Origin: Candidatus Raymondbacteria bacterium RIFOXYA2_FULL_49_16
GTDB lineage: Bacteria; Fibrobacterota; OXYB2-FULL-49-7; XYB2-FULL-49-35
Length of the DNA stretch: 64,000 bases
Reading direction: 5' to 3'
Assembly (NCBI GenBank): GCA_001789205.1
Contig: MFYT01000009.1
Location: 55,571-119,570, forward strand
Shown here: positions 29,236-37,616 of the stretch, one piece after another
Position numbering within the stretch: position 1 is the first letter of the stretch
Layout: each line of letters begins with the position of its first letter
Position numbers and translations under genes: made by a program
Notes under the pieces: generated by a model
The model's input: the letters and a program-made list of their open reading frames with translations, nothing else
What the model was told of the DNA's origin: nothing
The model's database searches: none

Positions 29236-30342
29236 CACAATGCCCTTCCCCAGGCAAGCGAAACCCTGCACCAGATTTCGCTCAATACGCTCGCGGGGCT
29301 CCTTGTTCTTCTTGCCGCCATTACACTCTACGCGCTGCTGAAACATCGGACCAACAACAGGCTCCAGGAAATTATGGACCGCCTTATCCCGCGTTTTGAA
29401 GGGCTTATTGCCGCAGGCCGGGCAGGCGCCTTTGATCTTGCGCTCATTGCCGATGTACTGCAGCCAACGCATTATGATTTTTTCGAGCGCTTCTTGCGAA
29501 ACAAGATCAGCCATCTCGAACCCGCTGATCTTTCGGTGGAACGAAGGCTGGCCAATATTTCAGGCTTTGTGTCATGGGTGAGGAAACGGGCGCAAGAAAA
29601 GAAAAAATGGCAGCAGGCCATTGCCCTGCGCACTCTCACCTATTTCCGCGACCCGGCCGACATTCCTCTTTTCAGGTCCATACTCGACACCTGGACCTTT
29701 TTTCCCTGCGCCTATGCAGCTGTCATAGGCCTTGGCCTGTGCAACGACACCCAGTCAATAGAACCAATCATCTGCCGGATCTCACGCACAAACAGTCCCA
29801 ACCGCGATGTTCTGCTCACCGTGCTCAACCCGCTGGTAAAAGACGGGGCCGAGGAAATGCACCGGTTGCTCAAGTCAGGCAAACTGCACGAGGCAGCGGT
29901 GTGCGTGCTCATAGACCTGCTGCGCGAACACGGTTACCGGCCCGCTCACAACACGCTCGAAAGCCTGTTGGAAAAATCAGAAAGCGAAGAAATCCGCATC
30001 CACTGCATTGAAGCGCTCAGTGTTCTCGGCGATGCCGAGAGCGTGGATATCCTGATTCCCTTTTTAGTCGAGGACAATTTCAAGCTCCGGCTCAAAGCCA
30101 TTAGCGCGGTTGCACGGTTGTTCGGCGGCCGCGCCCTTCCCTTTGTTGAAAAATACATCCGCGACATGAACTGGTGGGTAAAGCGGACTGCGGCAGAGGC
30201 CCTCTACCGCATGGGCAGCCAGGGCCAGGAACGGCTCGCCGCGATAGCCGCCGCGCCGGGCGACCAGGCCTCCATGATGGCCAAACTGATTCTTGCGGAG
30301 GCCGCGTGCGGCAGGCTGCGGGGGGAAATCAAGGGTGTATAA
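29233..30342 (+). CDS. Membrane-anchored HEAT-repeat protein
   Basis: A 369-residue protein with one N-terminal helix at about 18-37 (NTLAGLLVLLAAITLYALL). Alpha-helical HEAT-like repeats fill the rest, for example IRIHCIEALSVLGDAESVDI and FKLRLKAISAVARLFGGRAL, then WVKRTAAEALYRMGSQGQE. It most likely scaffolds the glycosyltransferase encoded directly after it, whose ATG begins one base beyond this stop. The ATG at 29233 has no SD site; a TTG two codons earlier is less likely. Confidence 0.8.
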   Translation: MHNALPQASETLHQISLNTLAGLLVLLAAITLYALLKHRTNNRLQEIMDRLIPRFEGLIAAGRAGAFDLALIADVLQPTHYDFFERFLRNKISHLEPADLSVERRLANISGFVSWVRKRAQEKKKWQQAIALRTLTYFRDPADIPLFRSILDTWTFFPCAYAAVIGLGLCNDTQSIEPIICRISRTNSPNRDVLLTVLNPLVKDGAEEMHRLLKSGKLHEAAVCVLIDLLREHGYRPAHNTLESLLEKSESEEIRIHCIEALSVLGDAESVDILIPFLVEDNFKLRLKAISAVARLFGGRALPFVEKYIRDMNWWVKRTAAEALYRMGSQGQERLAAIAAAPGDQASMMAKLILAEAACGRLRGEIKGV

Positions 30343-30343
30343 C

Positions 30344-31771
30344 ATGTTCCTGGAGTTCCTCTACTGGTTCAACTGGTTTATCCTTGGATATTTCATTCTT
30401 CTCAATGGCTTTTATTTTCTGCTGCTCATCATCTCCTCGTTCGCCGTGGCCCGGTACAACAAGGAATTCGTGGTGACCAAAGGCGTGAGACTGCCCATCA
30501 CTTTTGTCAAGCCCTTTTCCATCCTGGTCCCGGCTTACAACGAGGCCTCGGTGATCGTGGAGGCGCTGCGCTCGTTTCTCTCTCTTGATTTTGAGGAATA
30601 TGAGGTGATTGTGTGCAACGACGGGTCCAAGGACAACACACTCCAGGTGCTCATGGACGAATTCGCCCTGGTCCCTGTCGAAGGCGCCATAAAATACCGT
30701 TTCCCCTGCAAGCCCATTAAAACGGTCTATTTTTCAAAGACCCATTCGCGGCTCGTGGTGCTGGACAAAGAGAACGGCGGCAAGGCCGATGCCCAAAACG
30801 CGGGCGCCAATATCGCCCGGTATCCGTATATGGGCGCCGTGGACTCTGATTCGCTCCTCTCGTTTGACAGCATGCGTAAGCTCATGGCGCGCTTTTCCGC
30901 GTCGCCCGAGACCGTGGGCGTGGGCGGTATTGTTCGTATCAGCAACGGCAGCCGCATTGAAAACGGCCATGTGGTCGATGTGCGCCTGCCCACCTCACTG
31001 TTGGAAAACATCCAGGTGGTCGAATATTTGCGCGCCTTCCTGTATGGCCGCATGGGCTGGTCGCACCTCAATATATTAATGATTATTTCCGGCGCGTTCG
31101 GCGTGTTCCGCCAGGACGTGCTTGCGCGCGTGGGCGGGTGGAACAGCAAGGCATTGGGCGAAGATATTGACGTGGTGCTTAAGATCCACCGGCTCATCCA
31201 CGAAAACAAGCTGCCCATGCGCCTCTCGTTTGCGCCCGATCCCGTGTGCTGGACCCAGGCGCCGGCAGACCTCAAGGGCCTGGGCGTGCAGCGCGATCGG
31301 TGGCAGCGCGGCCTCATGCAGACGCTCTTCTTGAATATCAGGTTGTTTTTCAATCCTCGCTACAAGCAGATTGGTATGCTGGGCTACCCTTATTTTTTCC
31401 TTTTTGAAATGCTGGGCGGCGTCTTTGAGTTCATTTCATATCCCATCATATTCGCCTGCTTTTTCTTTGGTATAGTAAACCTCAGCTTTTTCGTGCTCTT
31501 TATGAGCGTGGCCCTGATCTGGGGGCTTTGCATATCGTATATGTCCGTGGCGCTTGAAGAGGTCTCGTACCGCAGATACAGCAAAAAAGGCGATATTTTC
31601 AAACTCTTTGCCGCGGGCTTTTTTGAAAATTTCGGCTACCGCCAAATCCATTCATGGTGGCGCGTACGCGGGTTTTTCAAATACATATTCGGCATCAACT
31701 CAGGATGGGGCACCATTCAGCGCGCGCAGTTTAAGAAACGGACCGTCATCCAGGAGAACCCAATATCATAA
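30344..31771 (+). CDS. Processive family 2 glycosyltransferase, membrane-bound
   Basis: The 475-residue enzyme has an N-terminal helix pair (FILGYFILLNGFYFLLLII), then the GT-A domain. That domain shows SILVPAYNEASVIVEAL, VIVCNDGSKDNTLQVL, ENGGKADAQNAGAN, the D-x-D-like VDSDSLL, the catalytic GEDIDVVLKIHR, and the Q-x-x-R-W motif as QRDRWQRG. Three to four C-terminal helices follow. This is the bacterial chitin/hyaluronan/PNAG synthase-like type that extrudes a beta-linked polymer through the inner membrane. The product sugar cannot be told. Genes before (HEAT) and after (YaiO-like barrel) suggest a three-gene synthesis and export unit. Confidence 0.88.
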   Translation: MFLEFLYWFNWFILGYFILLNGFYFLLLIISSFAVARYNKEFVVTKGVRLPITFVKPFSILVPAYNEASVIVEALRSFLSLDFEEYEVIVCNDGSKDNTLQVLMDEFALVPVEGAIKYRFPCKPIKTVYFSKTHSRLVVLDKENGGKADAQNAGANIARYPYMGAVDSDSLLSFDSMRKLMARFSASPETVGVGGIVRISNGSRIENGHVVDVRLPTSLLENIQVVEYLRAFLYGRMGWSHLNILMIISGAFGVFRQDVLARVGGWNSKALGEDIDVVLKIHRLIHENKLPMRLSFAPDPVCWTQAPADLKGLGVQRDRWQRGLMQTLFLNIRLFFNPRYKQIGMLGYPYFFLFEMLGGVFEFISYPIIFACFFFGIVNLSFFVLFMSVALIWGLCISYMSVALEEVSYRRYSKKGDIFKLFAAGFFENFGYRQIHSWWRVRGFFKYIFGINSGWGTIQRAQFKKRTVIQENPIS

Positions 31772-32970
31772 TGAAACCATACGCTTGTGTCCGGGTCCTC
31801 GTATTGTACGCTGCCATGCACTGGTCTGGGATGTTGCTTTTTGCTCAGCCTGTTGTTCCCACCTACGAAGATCGCATGACAGAGGCCCTTGAATTGCGGC
31901 GACAGGGCCATGCCGCCTTAGCGGAAAAACTGTACGACACTGTTTTGCGTGACAACCCCAAGGACGTTGACGCGCTGGTGGGCAGGGGCTTTTGCCGGCT
32001 TGGGGACCCGTCGCGGGCCCATGAGGCGCTCAATGACTTCAGGACAGCGGCCGCCCTTGCCCCGCGCTACGCGGACGCCTATATCGGCATGGCGCGCGCG
32101 TGCGAGCTCAAAGGCAAACGCTCCATGGCCACGGCGATCCTGAAAGACGGCATAAATGCCCTGGCAACGGACAGCGCGGCATCGCGGTATTTTGCGCATC
32201 TCTGCTGGGAAAACAGCTTTTTCCCCACTGCGCGCGCGGTTGACAAAGCTTTTAAGCCCGATCCTGGCCGCGCACTTATCGCACGGCCCTTTTCGGCCAT
32301 GGCCGACGAGTCATACGACCGGCTGTTCAACGATGATACGTGGTGGGTGTCGAGTCTTGTGGTCCAGTACAAACCCAGGCCCGACCTGCAGGCGTGGGCA
32401 GCGGCAATGCCTGTGGGCAGATACCAGCGCACGGATTTTCTGGCAGGCGCTGGTGCGGCCTTCAGGTACGACAAGTTCCTCTCCCTGACCTACGAAGGCC
32501 TGTTCTCGGACAAGGCTGGTTTTTGTCCGGTCCAGAAGCATCGGCCCCTGGTCTTGTACGCACTGTTACGTTCCACAGTGCTTGGTCTTGGCGCTGACCT
32601 TTCCGCATATGCGGACGGTTGGGCGCGTCTTGGCAGGGCCGAGATCACCCAGTATGCGGGCGATTCGTATGCCCATTACGCGTTCATAGCCGGCAAGGAC
32701 AATGTTGACCAGAATATTGTCGCGCATGTGGGCGACATGCAGTATGTGCGCGATGGAAAATTTGCCATTGGTTTTGGCGGTTCCTATGGTAACGAGACCG
32801 CTGACCTCGTGGGAAGCGAGTATACGCAGAGCCTTGTGCAGTCGATTTTCGCCTCATTTTCATTTGTTATAAATCCCCTGGTCGCACTACGGACAACGCT
32901 GGGCAGGGAATGGCGCGACCATGATTCCTTCAGGACCATGGTGAATGTGGGAACAACGGTGAATTTTTAG
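31771..32970 (+). CDS. TPR protein with YaiO-type outer-membrane beta-barrel
   Basis: A 399-residue protein with a signal peptide (ending LLFAQP). TPR-like helices follow at about 32-150 (ALELRRQGHAALAEKLYDTV). The C-terminal part of about 180 residues has alternating strands typical of the YaiO barrel family and ends in VNVGTTVNF with a terminal Phe. YaiO-like barrels accompany polysaccharide synthases and probably let the polymer cross the outer membrane. Its ATG shares one base with the glycosyltransferase stop (TAATG). Confidence 0.8.
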   Translation: MKPYACVRVLVLYAAMHWSGMLLFAQPVVPTYEDRMTEALELRRQGHAALAEKLYDTVLRDNPKDVDALVGRGFCRLGDPSRAHEALNDFRTAAALAPRYADAYIGMARACELKGKRSMATAILKDGINALATDSAASRYFAHLCWENSFFPTARAVDKAFKPDPGRALIARPFSAMADESYDRLFNDDTWWVSSLVVQYKPRPDLQAWAAAMPVGRYQRTDFLAGAGAAFRYDKFLSLTYEGLFSDKAGFCPVQKHRPLVLYALLRSTVLGLGADLSAYADGWARLGRAEITQYAGDSYAHYAFIAGKDNVDQNIVAHVGDMQYVRDGKFAIGFGGSYGNETADLVGSEYTQSLVQSIFASFSFVINPLVALRTTLGREWRDHDSFRTMVNVGTTVNF

Positions 32971-33029
32971 GCCCTGTCCTGTTTGGACATGTCAATAATG
33001 AAGGGGAAAAAAGTATATTTTCACCGTCA

Positions 33030-34697
33030 ATGAAAAAAATTCTCCGGTTCCTTATCGCCCTCGCTGTTCCATGTCTTTGCGCAAACGTGACTGATGGACC
33101 TTTGTTTCTTGACGGTTTTGAAAACGCCAATCCCTTTGCCGGTTGGGAAATTATCTCCCCCGATCCTGTGGAAACATGGGCCCTGGTTGAGACCAGAACA
33201 GCGTCTTCCGGCGCAAAGTGCCTCCGGCTGGTTCCAGGAAACCTGCATATTCTGATCAAACGGACCCTTATGCCTGTCCATGCTGCCTCTGTGGCCAAAG
33301 GGTTCTATTTCTCATTCGATTTCAAGATAGACAAGGCCAGTATAACAGCCGGACCCAGCGGTCCTCTCTGGGGCACGCTCCTTTCATGCGTTATGTCCGG
33401 GTCTTGGCCATTGTATGGCAATCCAACGGTGCTTATCGAAAAACAAGGGTCTGATCTTTTCTTAAAAATGCTCATGCGCCAGAAGCACGGCGACATGCCG
33501 CTTACCATCCCGCCCGATCCCGTGGTACGCGTTGCACCGGATAGATGGCATGCGCTCTCAGTGTTTGTGAGCATACGGGATTCCGTGCTGATTGATTCGC
33601 TTTTCTATGATGACCGTTGCATAGGCGCTGGTACGCGCAGGTTCATAGTCATGCCGGCCATGATCGAGAAAATCGAATTGGGGCAAGAACGCAAAGATGG
33701 CCTGCCGGTTTCCTCAATTTGTTTTGATAATGTCAGCATATCAGCCAAGCGGACGGTAAACACACAACCCGCAAACCTGATGACACTGCGGCCGGATCGC
33801 GGCAACAACCCGGTATTCTCGGTTGGGGACACGCTGTATCTTGACTTTATCGTTAACCCAATGACACGGAATGATTATATTGACCTGAATTTCCGGTTGA
33901 CGTCATTTGAGGGATCAAAATTAGACCGGTACGGGGTTTTGGATAAAAAAAGAAACCTTGTCTTTAGTTTGTATGATTCAGCGCGAGTCCCCTATAAAGA
34001 CCAGGAAGGGCTCAATTCATGGGGCGCCGTCTCCAAGGACGCCATTGCTTTGCGTTCATATCCCTTTACAACGCTTCTCATGGACGCATACTATTTCAAT
34101 CCGCGTAATGGAGAAGGGACCATTGCATTGCGTATTAACAAGGACTTTGAACCAGGGCGCTGGGAGATCAATGCCTGCATGGTGCATACAGGGCAAAGTA
34201 ATGACGCGCAGGTCCTGCCGTCACTATCTTTTTATATAAAACCGCGTTATCCAAAATTGCGGCTGTTGATCGGCTTGGCGGCCGGCCTGATCAGCCTTGT
34301 TATTGTGTCAATGGTCTATACGAGACGCTCCGTGGTAAAAGACACCGCGTTAAAAGGGGACCTTAGCGACATTGTGCTGAAAATAGACGACTTTCTTGCC
34401 AACAACTACGCAAACAACGACCTATCGCATGAAGATATCGCGAAACATGTATTTTTAAGCAAACCGCACACAAATATGCTCTATAAGCGGTCCCAGGGCA
34501 TATCACCCATGCAAAAATTACGTGATATCCGGATGCAAAAAGCCTGTGAATTGCTGCTTTCCACTGAAAAATCCATTTCCGACATTGGTTTTGCGGTTGG
34601 CTTTCAGGACCAGAACAATTTTCTGAGAAGTTTCAAAAAATCGATTGGTTTTTCACCAAGCGATTATCGAAAAACGAGGAAAAACCAGCCCAGGTAA
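33030..34697 (+). CDS. Transmembrane AraC-family regulator with periplasmic LamG-like sensor (paralogue)
   Basis: A 555-residue paralogue of the protein at 22116. A signal peptide (ILRFLIALAVPCLCA) and a LamG-like domain (about 24-245, LFLDGFENANPFAGWEI; IDSLFYDDRCIGAG; ICFDNVSIS) come first. An Ig-like domain (about 265-405, with GVLDKKRNLVFSLYD), a membrane helix at about 412-430 (LIGLAAGLISLVIVSMVY) and an AraC domain at about 447-555 (DIAKHVFLSKPHTNML; SISDIGFAVGFQDQNNFLRS) follow. Periplasmic and DNA-binding parts are both conserved with the paralogue. TATATT ends 10 bases before the ATG and no SD site is close. The gene after it, with a phased repeat array in front, is the likely target. 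Confidence 0.87.
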   Translation: MKKILRFLIALAVPCLCANVTDGPLFLDGFENANPFAGWEIISPDPVETWALVETRTASSGAKCLRLVPGNLHILIKRTLMPVHAASVAKGFYFSFDFKIDKASITAGPSGPLWGTLLSCVMSGSWPLYGNPTVLIEKQGSDLFLKMLMRQKHGDMPLTIPPDPVVRVAPDRWHALSVFVSIRDSVLIDSLFYDDRCIGAGTRRFIVMPAMIEKIELGQERKDGLPVSSICFDNVSISAKRTVNTQPANLMTLRPDRGNNPVFSVGDTLYLDFIVNPMTRNDYIDLNFRLTSFEGSKLDRYGVLDKKRNLVFSLYDSARVPYKDQEGLNSWGAVSKDAIALRSYPFTTLLMDAYYFNPRNGEGTIALRINKDFEPGRWEINACMVHTGQSNDAQVLPSLSFYIKPRYPKLRLLIGLAAGLISLVIVSMVYTRRSVVKDTALKGDLSDIVLKIDDFLANNYANNDLSHEDIAKHVFLSKPHTNMLYKRSQGISPMQKLRDIRMQKACELLLSTEKSISDIGFAVGFQDQNNFLRSFKKSIGFSPSDYRKTRKNQPR

Positions 34698-34766
34698 CAT
34701 ATCTTCTTATTTTTCAATGCATTACTATCAAAACAAGCTTTACCCGTAGCGTCCTTTTCATAGAAA

Positions 34767-34864
34767 ATGCCGAAAATCTTAGAAAAAGCCGAACGATTCT
34801 TCATAAATGCTGAATCAATTGCAGTAAAATGCCTTTGCAACGAACCAGTTGGGAAATATATTAT
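34767..34864 (+). promoter_or_regulatory. Phased half-site array and promoter of the 852-residue esterase
   Basis: AAATGCCGAA (34767-34776), AAAAGCCGAA (34786-34795), AAATGCTGAA (34807-34816) and AAATGCCTTT (34828-34837) are spaced 19, 21 and 21 bases, all on one face of the helix. AATATTAT (34857-34864), 29 bases after the last unit, is a fitting -10 box. This is the layout of an AraC-type activator bound next to RNA polymerase. The membrane regulator immediately upstream is the prime candidate. Confidence 0.55.
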
Positions 34865-34903
34865 TAAAAAATAATCGCCATAACCCGCAAAAAGGAGGAG
34901 TGT

Positions 34904-37462
34904 ATGAAATATGTACTCATGTGTTTCTTGGCTGTCAGCGCCATAACCGTTTTTTGCGCCACTTCCACGCGAAGCTTTACCAATAGTCCAAGCAGGGGTT
35001 CGGACCCGGCAACGCTGTCAAAATCCAGCAACACAATCACCGTGAACCTGTCCGCCATCCAGGACGCCCAGGTATACCGGGCCGTACTGAATCCATATGT
35101 CAATGTACACTGGCAGAACAACGGCTGCACGGCCAATGACGCCAGGGTTGTACTTACCAGCGGGGACACTGTCCGGCCAATGCCGCCCCGGTATCTTTCG
35201 TTTGACCTGACAGAAGCGGTGGCCGCCGCAATCGCGTCCGGGACCATTACCTTTACCCTTACCGGCATCCAGTGCATCCACTTGACAGACCTTATCTCGC
35301 TTGATGTTATGTGCGACAGAGCTGCTCCCGCGGCCATTGCCCAGGTAACAGGGACCGAGGCGCGGTTCAAGGACGGGGACGCCATGATCACGTTCCATGA
35401 AGTGAATCCCTTTTTTACCACGGACAGCGTTACCTGCACGGACGTGATCAATGCCAAGGCAGCCATGAGTGACCCAAAAGTGCGTTACCGGATCTACCGT
35501 TCAAACCAGCCATTGACAACTGAAGAGGCTATCCGGACAGCGACCTTTGTCGACGAAATAGGGCCGTTGTCAAATTGGAATCCCATGTTCTACGGCGACG
35601 GCAACTGCAACTGGTCATGGACCGCCTCAAAACTTCTCCAGATAGTCCCCCGGCTCCCCAAGGACGACCTGGTGCTGACCGATCCCGATGAAGGCATATA
35701 TGTCAATCGATTCACCGGGACCGGCATTGAAACAGCGTATTATTTTGTGAGTCATTCGGTTGACGGAGCAGAGGACTTCTCGCTGTTAGAGAATGACCGC
35801 AATGCGGCCGGTCCTGTCGAGGAGTCAACTGGTCCTGGCATGGTCGTCAAACGTGTAGAGGAAAGTCCGGCTGTCTGGCAGTTTATCACCAATCCAACGC
35901 TGCATTATTACGTACGCTGGGAATGCCCGCCAACGTGCAACAAACCGAGTCAGGCGTACGATTATCTTGTGGCAATACCTTCATCCGGAATGAAGGCCAG
36001 CAATGGCCTCAGCGTGGCATTGCATTGTTGGGGAGCAAGCCTGCAAGAACCAGTGCCAGGATGGACCCCGGGCCTGACCGGGAGCAAAGGCTATCTCCTT
36101 CTTTCCACGAACCAGTGGCCGTATGACTGGTGGACCGCCTATAATGAAAATTACGAGACATTGAAAAACTTGGGCAAAGGATCGGTAAAGCCCTTTACCG
36201 AGGTCCGCATACTGTCCTTTCTCTATGATTTCGTCAAAGATGGCTATAGTATTGACATGAACCGGGTGACCCTGGGCGGCCAGTCAATGGGCGGGACAGG
36301 CACTTCCCTGTGGGGTCTGCGGAGCGGTCATATTTTTTCCATGTTGTTTTCCTATGTCGGCGTTCACAAGCCCTCTGAATCGCCTTCATTCACCTCTTCG
36401 TTCAAAGGTATTTTCGGGGATCCTGCTGTCTATACCTGTTATTACTCCAACGAAGCGCTGGAACGGTTCGGGTATCCGGTCATCCGGCCCCAAGACAGCG
36501 TATATGTGTGGGATTACTGGGACAATACGCAATGGCTGCGCGCGAACCCGACAACGGAGACCCCGTGGATAGCGTTGTCCAACGGCCTGAACGATGGACA
36601 AATCGGCTGGCCGCAAGCGACAAAAAATGAGGCTGCGCTGCGAGAGACCAAACGGCCCTATAACTTTCATTGGGACATGCAGGGCCACGGATGCCAGGTC
36701 CGGTATCCCGGGTCAGGGATTGTTGAATTCAAAAAGTACCAGTCCGTGCCTGTATTCTCAAATTGCTCATTTAATACCGATATCCCGCCCTCGGTCTCCG
36801 ATACTACCGCGACCAACTCTAAAGGGGAGGTCAACAGGTATTTTGACTGGAAGGCGGACAGCATTGTCGATCAGACTGACCGCTGGGAAATAAGTCTCAA
36901 ACTCGCGTATGTTGATAACGTCTATCCGCCAACACTGCCCCCGGCGGACTCATGCGCAGTAGACATTACCCCCCGCAAGCTGCAGGCCCTTGAGCATGGT
37001 CCTGGATCCACCTATTCCTGGGAACTGGCGCAGGGCGTAACAACGCTTGCAAACGGCACTGCGACAGCGGATTCAAACGGGCTGGTCACCATTCCGCAAT
37101 TGTCAGTCACAAAAACATACCGTACCCTGAAACTTTCATGCATCCAGTGCACGGCCGGGGCCGGCAAGCCGCAAACACCGATGATGGAGTCTTATTCCCT
37201 TCGTAACGCGCCCAACCCGTTCAACCCGGGCACAGTGATAGAATTCGACGCGGGAAAGACAACGCAGAAGGTCACGGTTTCAGTATACGATCTTTCAGGC
37301 AAACTGATAAAAAAACTGGCGGACCAGAGACTGTCTGGAAAGCATTCCGTTTCCTGGAACGGCAAAGACATGCGCAACACTGATGCGGCAAGCGGTATCT
37401 ATATCACCAGGATGAGCGTGGGCAACCGGGTGGTTGTGAACAGAATGGTCCTTGTCAGGTAA
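34904..37462 (+). CDS. Large secreted alpha/beta-hydrolase (esterase-like) with extra N-terminal beta domain and sorting-like tail
   Basis: The longest of the four related esterases, 852 residues. A signal peptide (YVLMCFLAVSAITVFCA) is followed by an additional N-terminal domain of about 120 residues (to LDVMCDRA) resembling a carbohydrate-binding jelly roll. The Fn3-like domain (AMITFHEVNPF to RNAAGPVEES) and the hydrolase follow. Its elbow is GGQSMGGTGTS with S461, its likely acid segment SNGLNDGQIGWPQ, and its likely His segment MQGHGCQVRYPGSG. A DITPRKLQALEHGPG domain precedes the tail at about 768 (APNPFNPGTVIEF). GGAGG precedes the ATG. It lies directly after the membrane regulator at 33030. 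Confidence 0.8.
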   Translation: MKYVLMCFLAVSAITVFCATSTRSFTNSPSRGSDPATLSKSSNTITVNLSAIQDAQVYRAVLNPYVNVHWQNNGCTANDARVVLTSGDTVRPMPPRYLSFDLTEAVAAAIASGTITFTLTGIQCIHLTDLISLDVMCDRAAPAAIAQVTGTEARFKDGDAMITFHEVNPFFTTDSVTCTDVINAKAAMSDPKVRYRIYRSNQPLTTEEAIRTATFVDEIGPLSNWNPMFYGDGNCNWSWTASKLLQIVPRLPKDDLVLTDPDEGIYVNRFTGTGIETAYYFVSHSVDGAEDFSLLENDRNAAGPVEESTGPGMVVKRVEESPAVWQFITNPTLHYYVRWECPPTCNKPSQAYDYLVAIPSSGMKASNGLSVALHCWGASLQEPVPGWTPGLTGSKGYLLLSTNQWPYDWWTAYNENYETLKNLGKGSVKPFTEVRILSFLYDFVKDGYSIDMNRVTLGGQSMGGTGTSLWGLRSGHIFSMLFSYVGVHKPSESPSFTSSFKGIFGDPAVYTCYYSNEALERFGYPVIRPQDSVYVWDYWDNTQWLRANPTTETPWIALSNGLNDGQIGWPQATKNEAALRETKRPYNFHWDMQGHGCQVRYPGSGIVEFKKYQSVPVFSNCSFNTDIPPSVSDTTATNSKGEVNRYFDWKADSIVDQTDRWEISLKLAYVDNVYPPTLPPADSCAVDITPRKLQALEHGPGSTYSWELAQGVTTLANGTATADSNGLVTIPQLSVTKTYRTLKLSCIQCTAGAGKPQTPMMESYSLRNAPNPFNPGTVIEFDAGKTTQKVTVSVYDLSGKLIKKLADQRLSGKHSVSWNGKDMRNTDAASGIYITRMSVGNRVVVNRMVLVR

Positions 37463-37483
37463 CGCGACATCCACCCGAATCAG

Positions 37484-37518
37484 GCCCGGTGCGTCCCTAA
37501 AAACGCGCCGGGCTTTTT
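37484..37518 (+). terminator. Terminator after the large esterase gene
   Basis: Arms GCCCGGTGCGT (37484-37494) and ACGCGCCGGGC (37503-37513) pair over 11 bases with one G-U and an 8-base loop, followed by TTTTT. Confidence 0.8.
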
Positions 37519-37616
37519 AAAAATCCACCATACACGCAAAAAATCCAAAAAATACCAAGGTGTTCGCTTTCAAAAGTAATCATTGATGCCGGAAAGAATA
37601 TATATTTTAAAACAGT

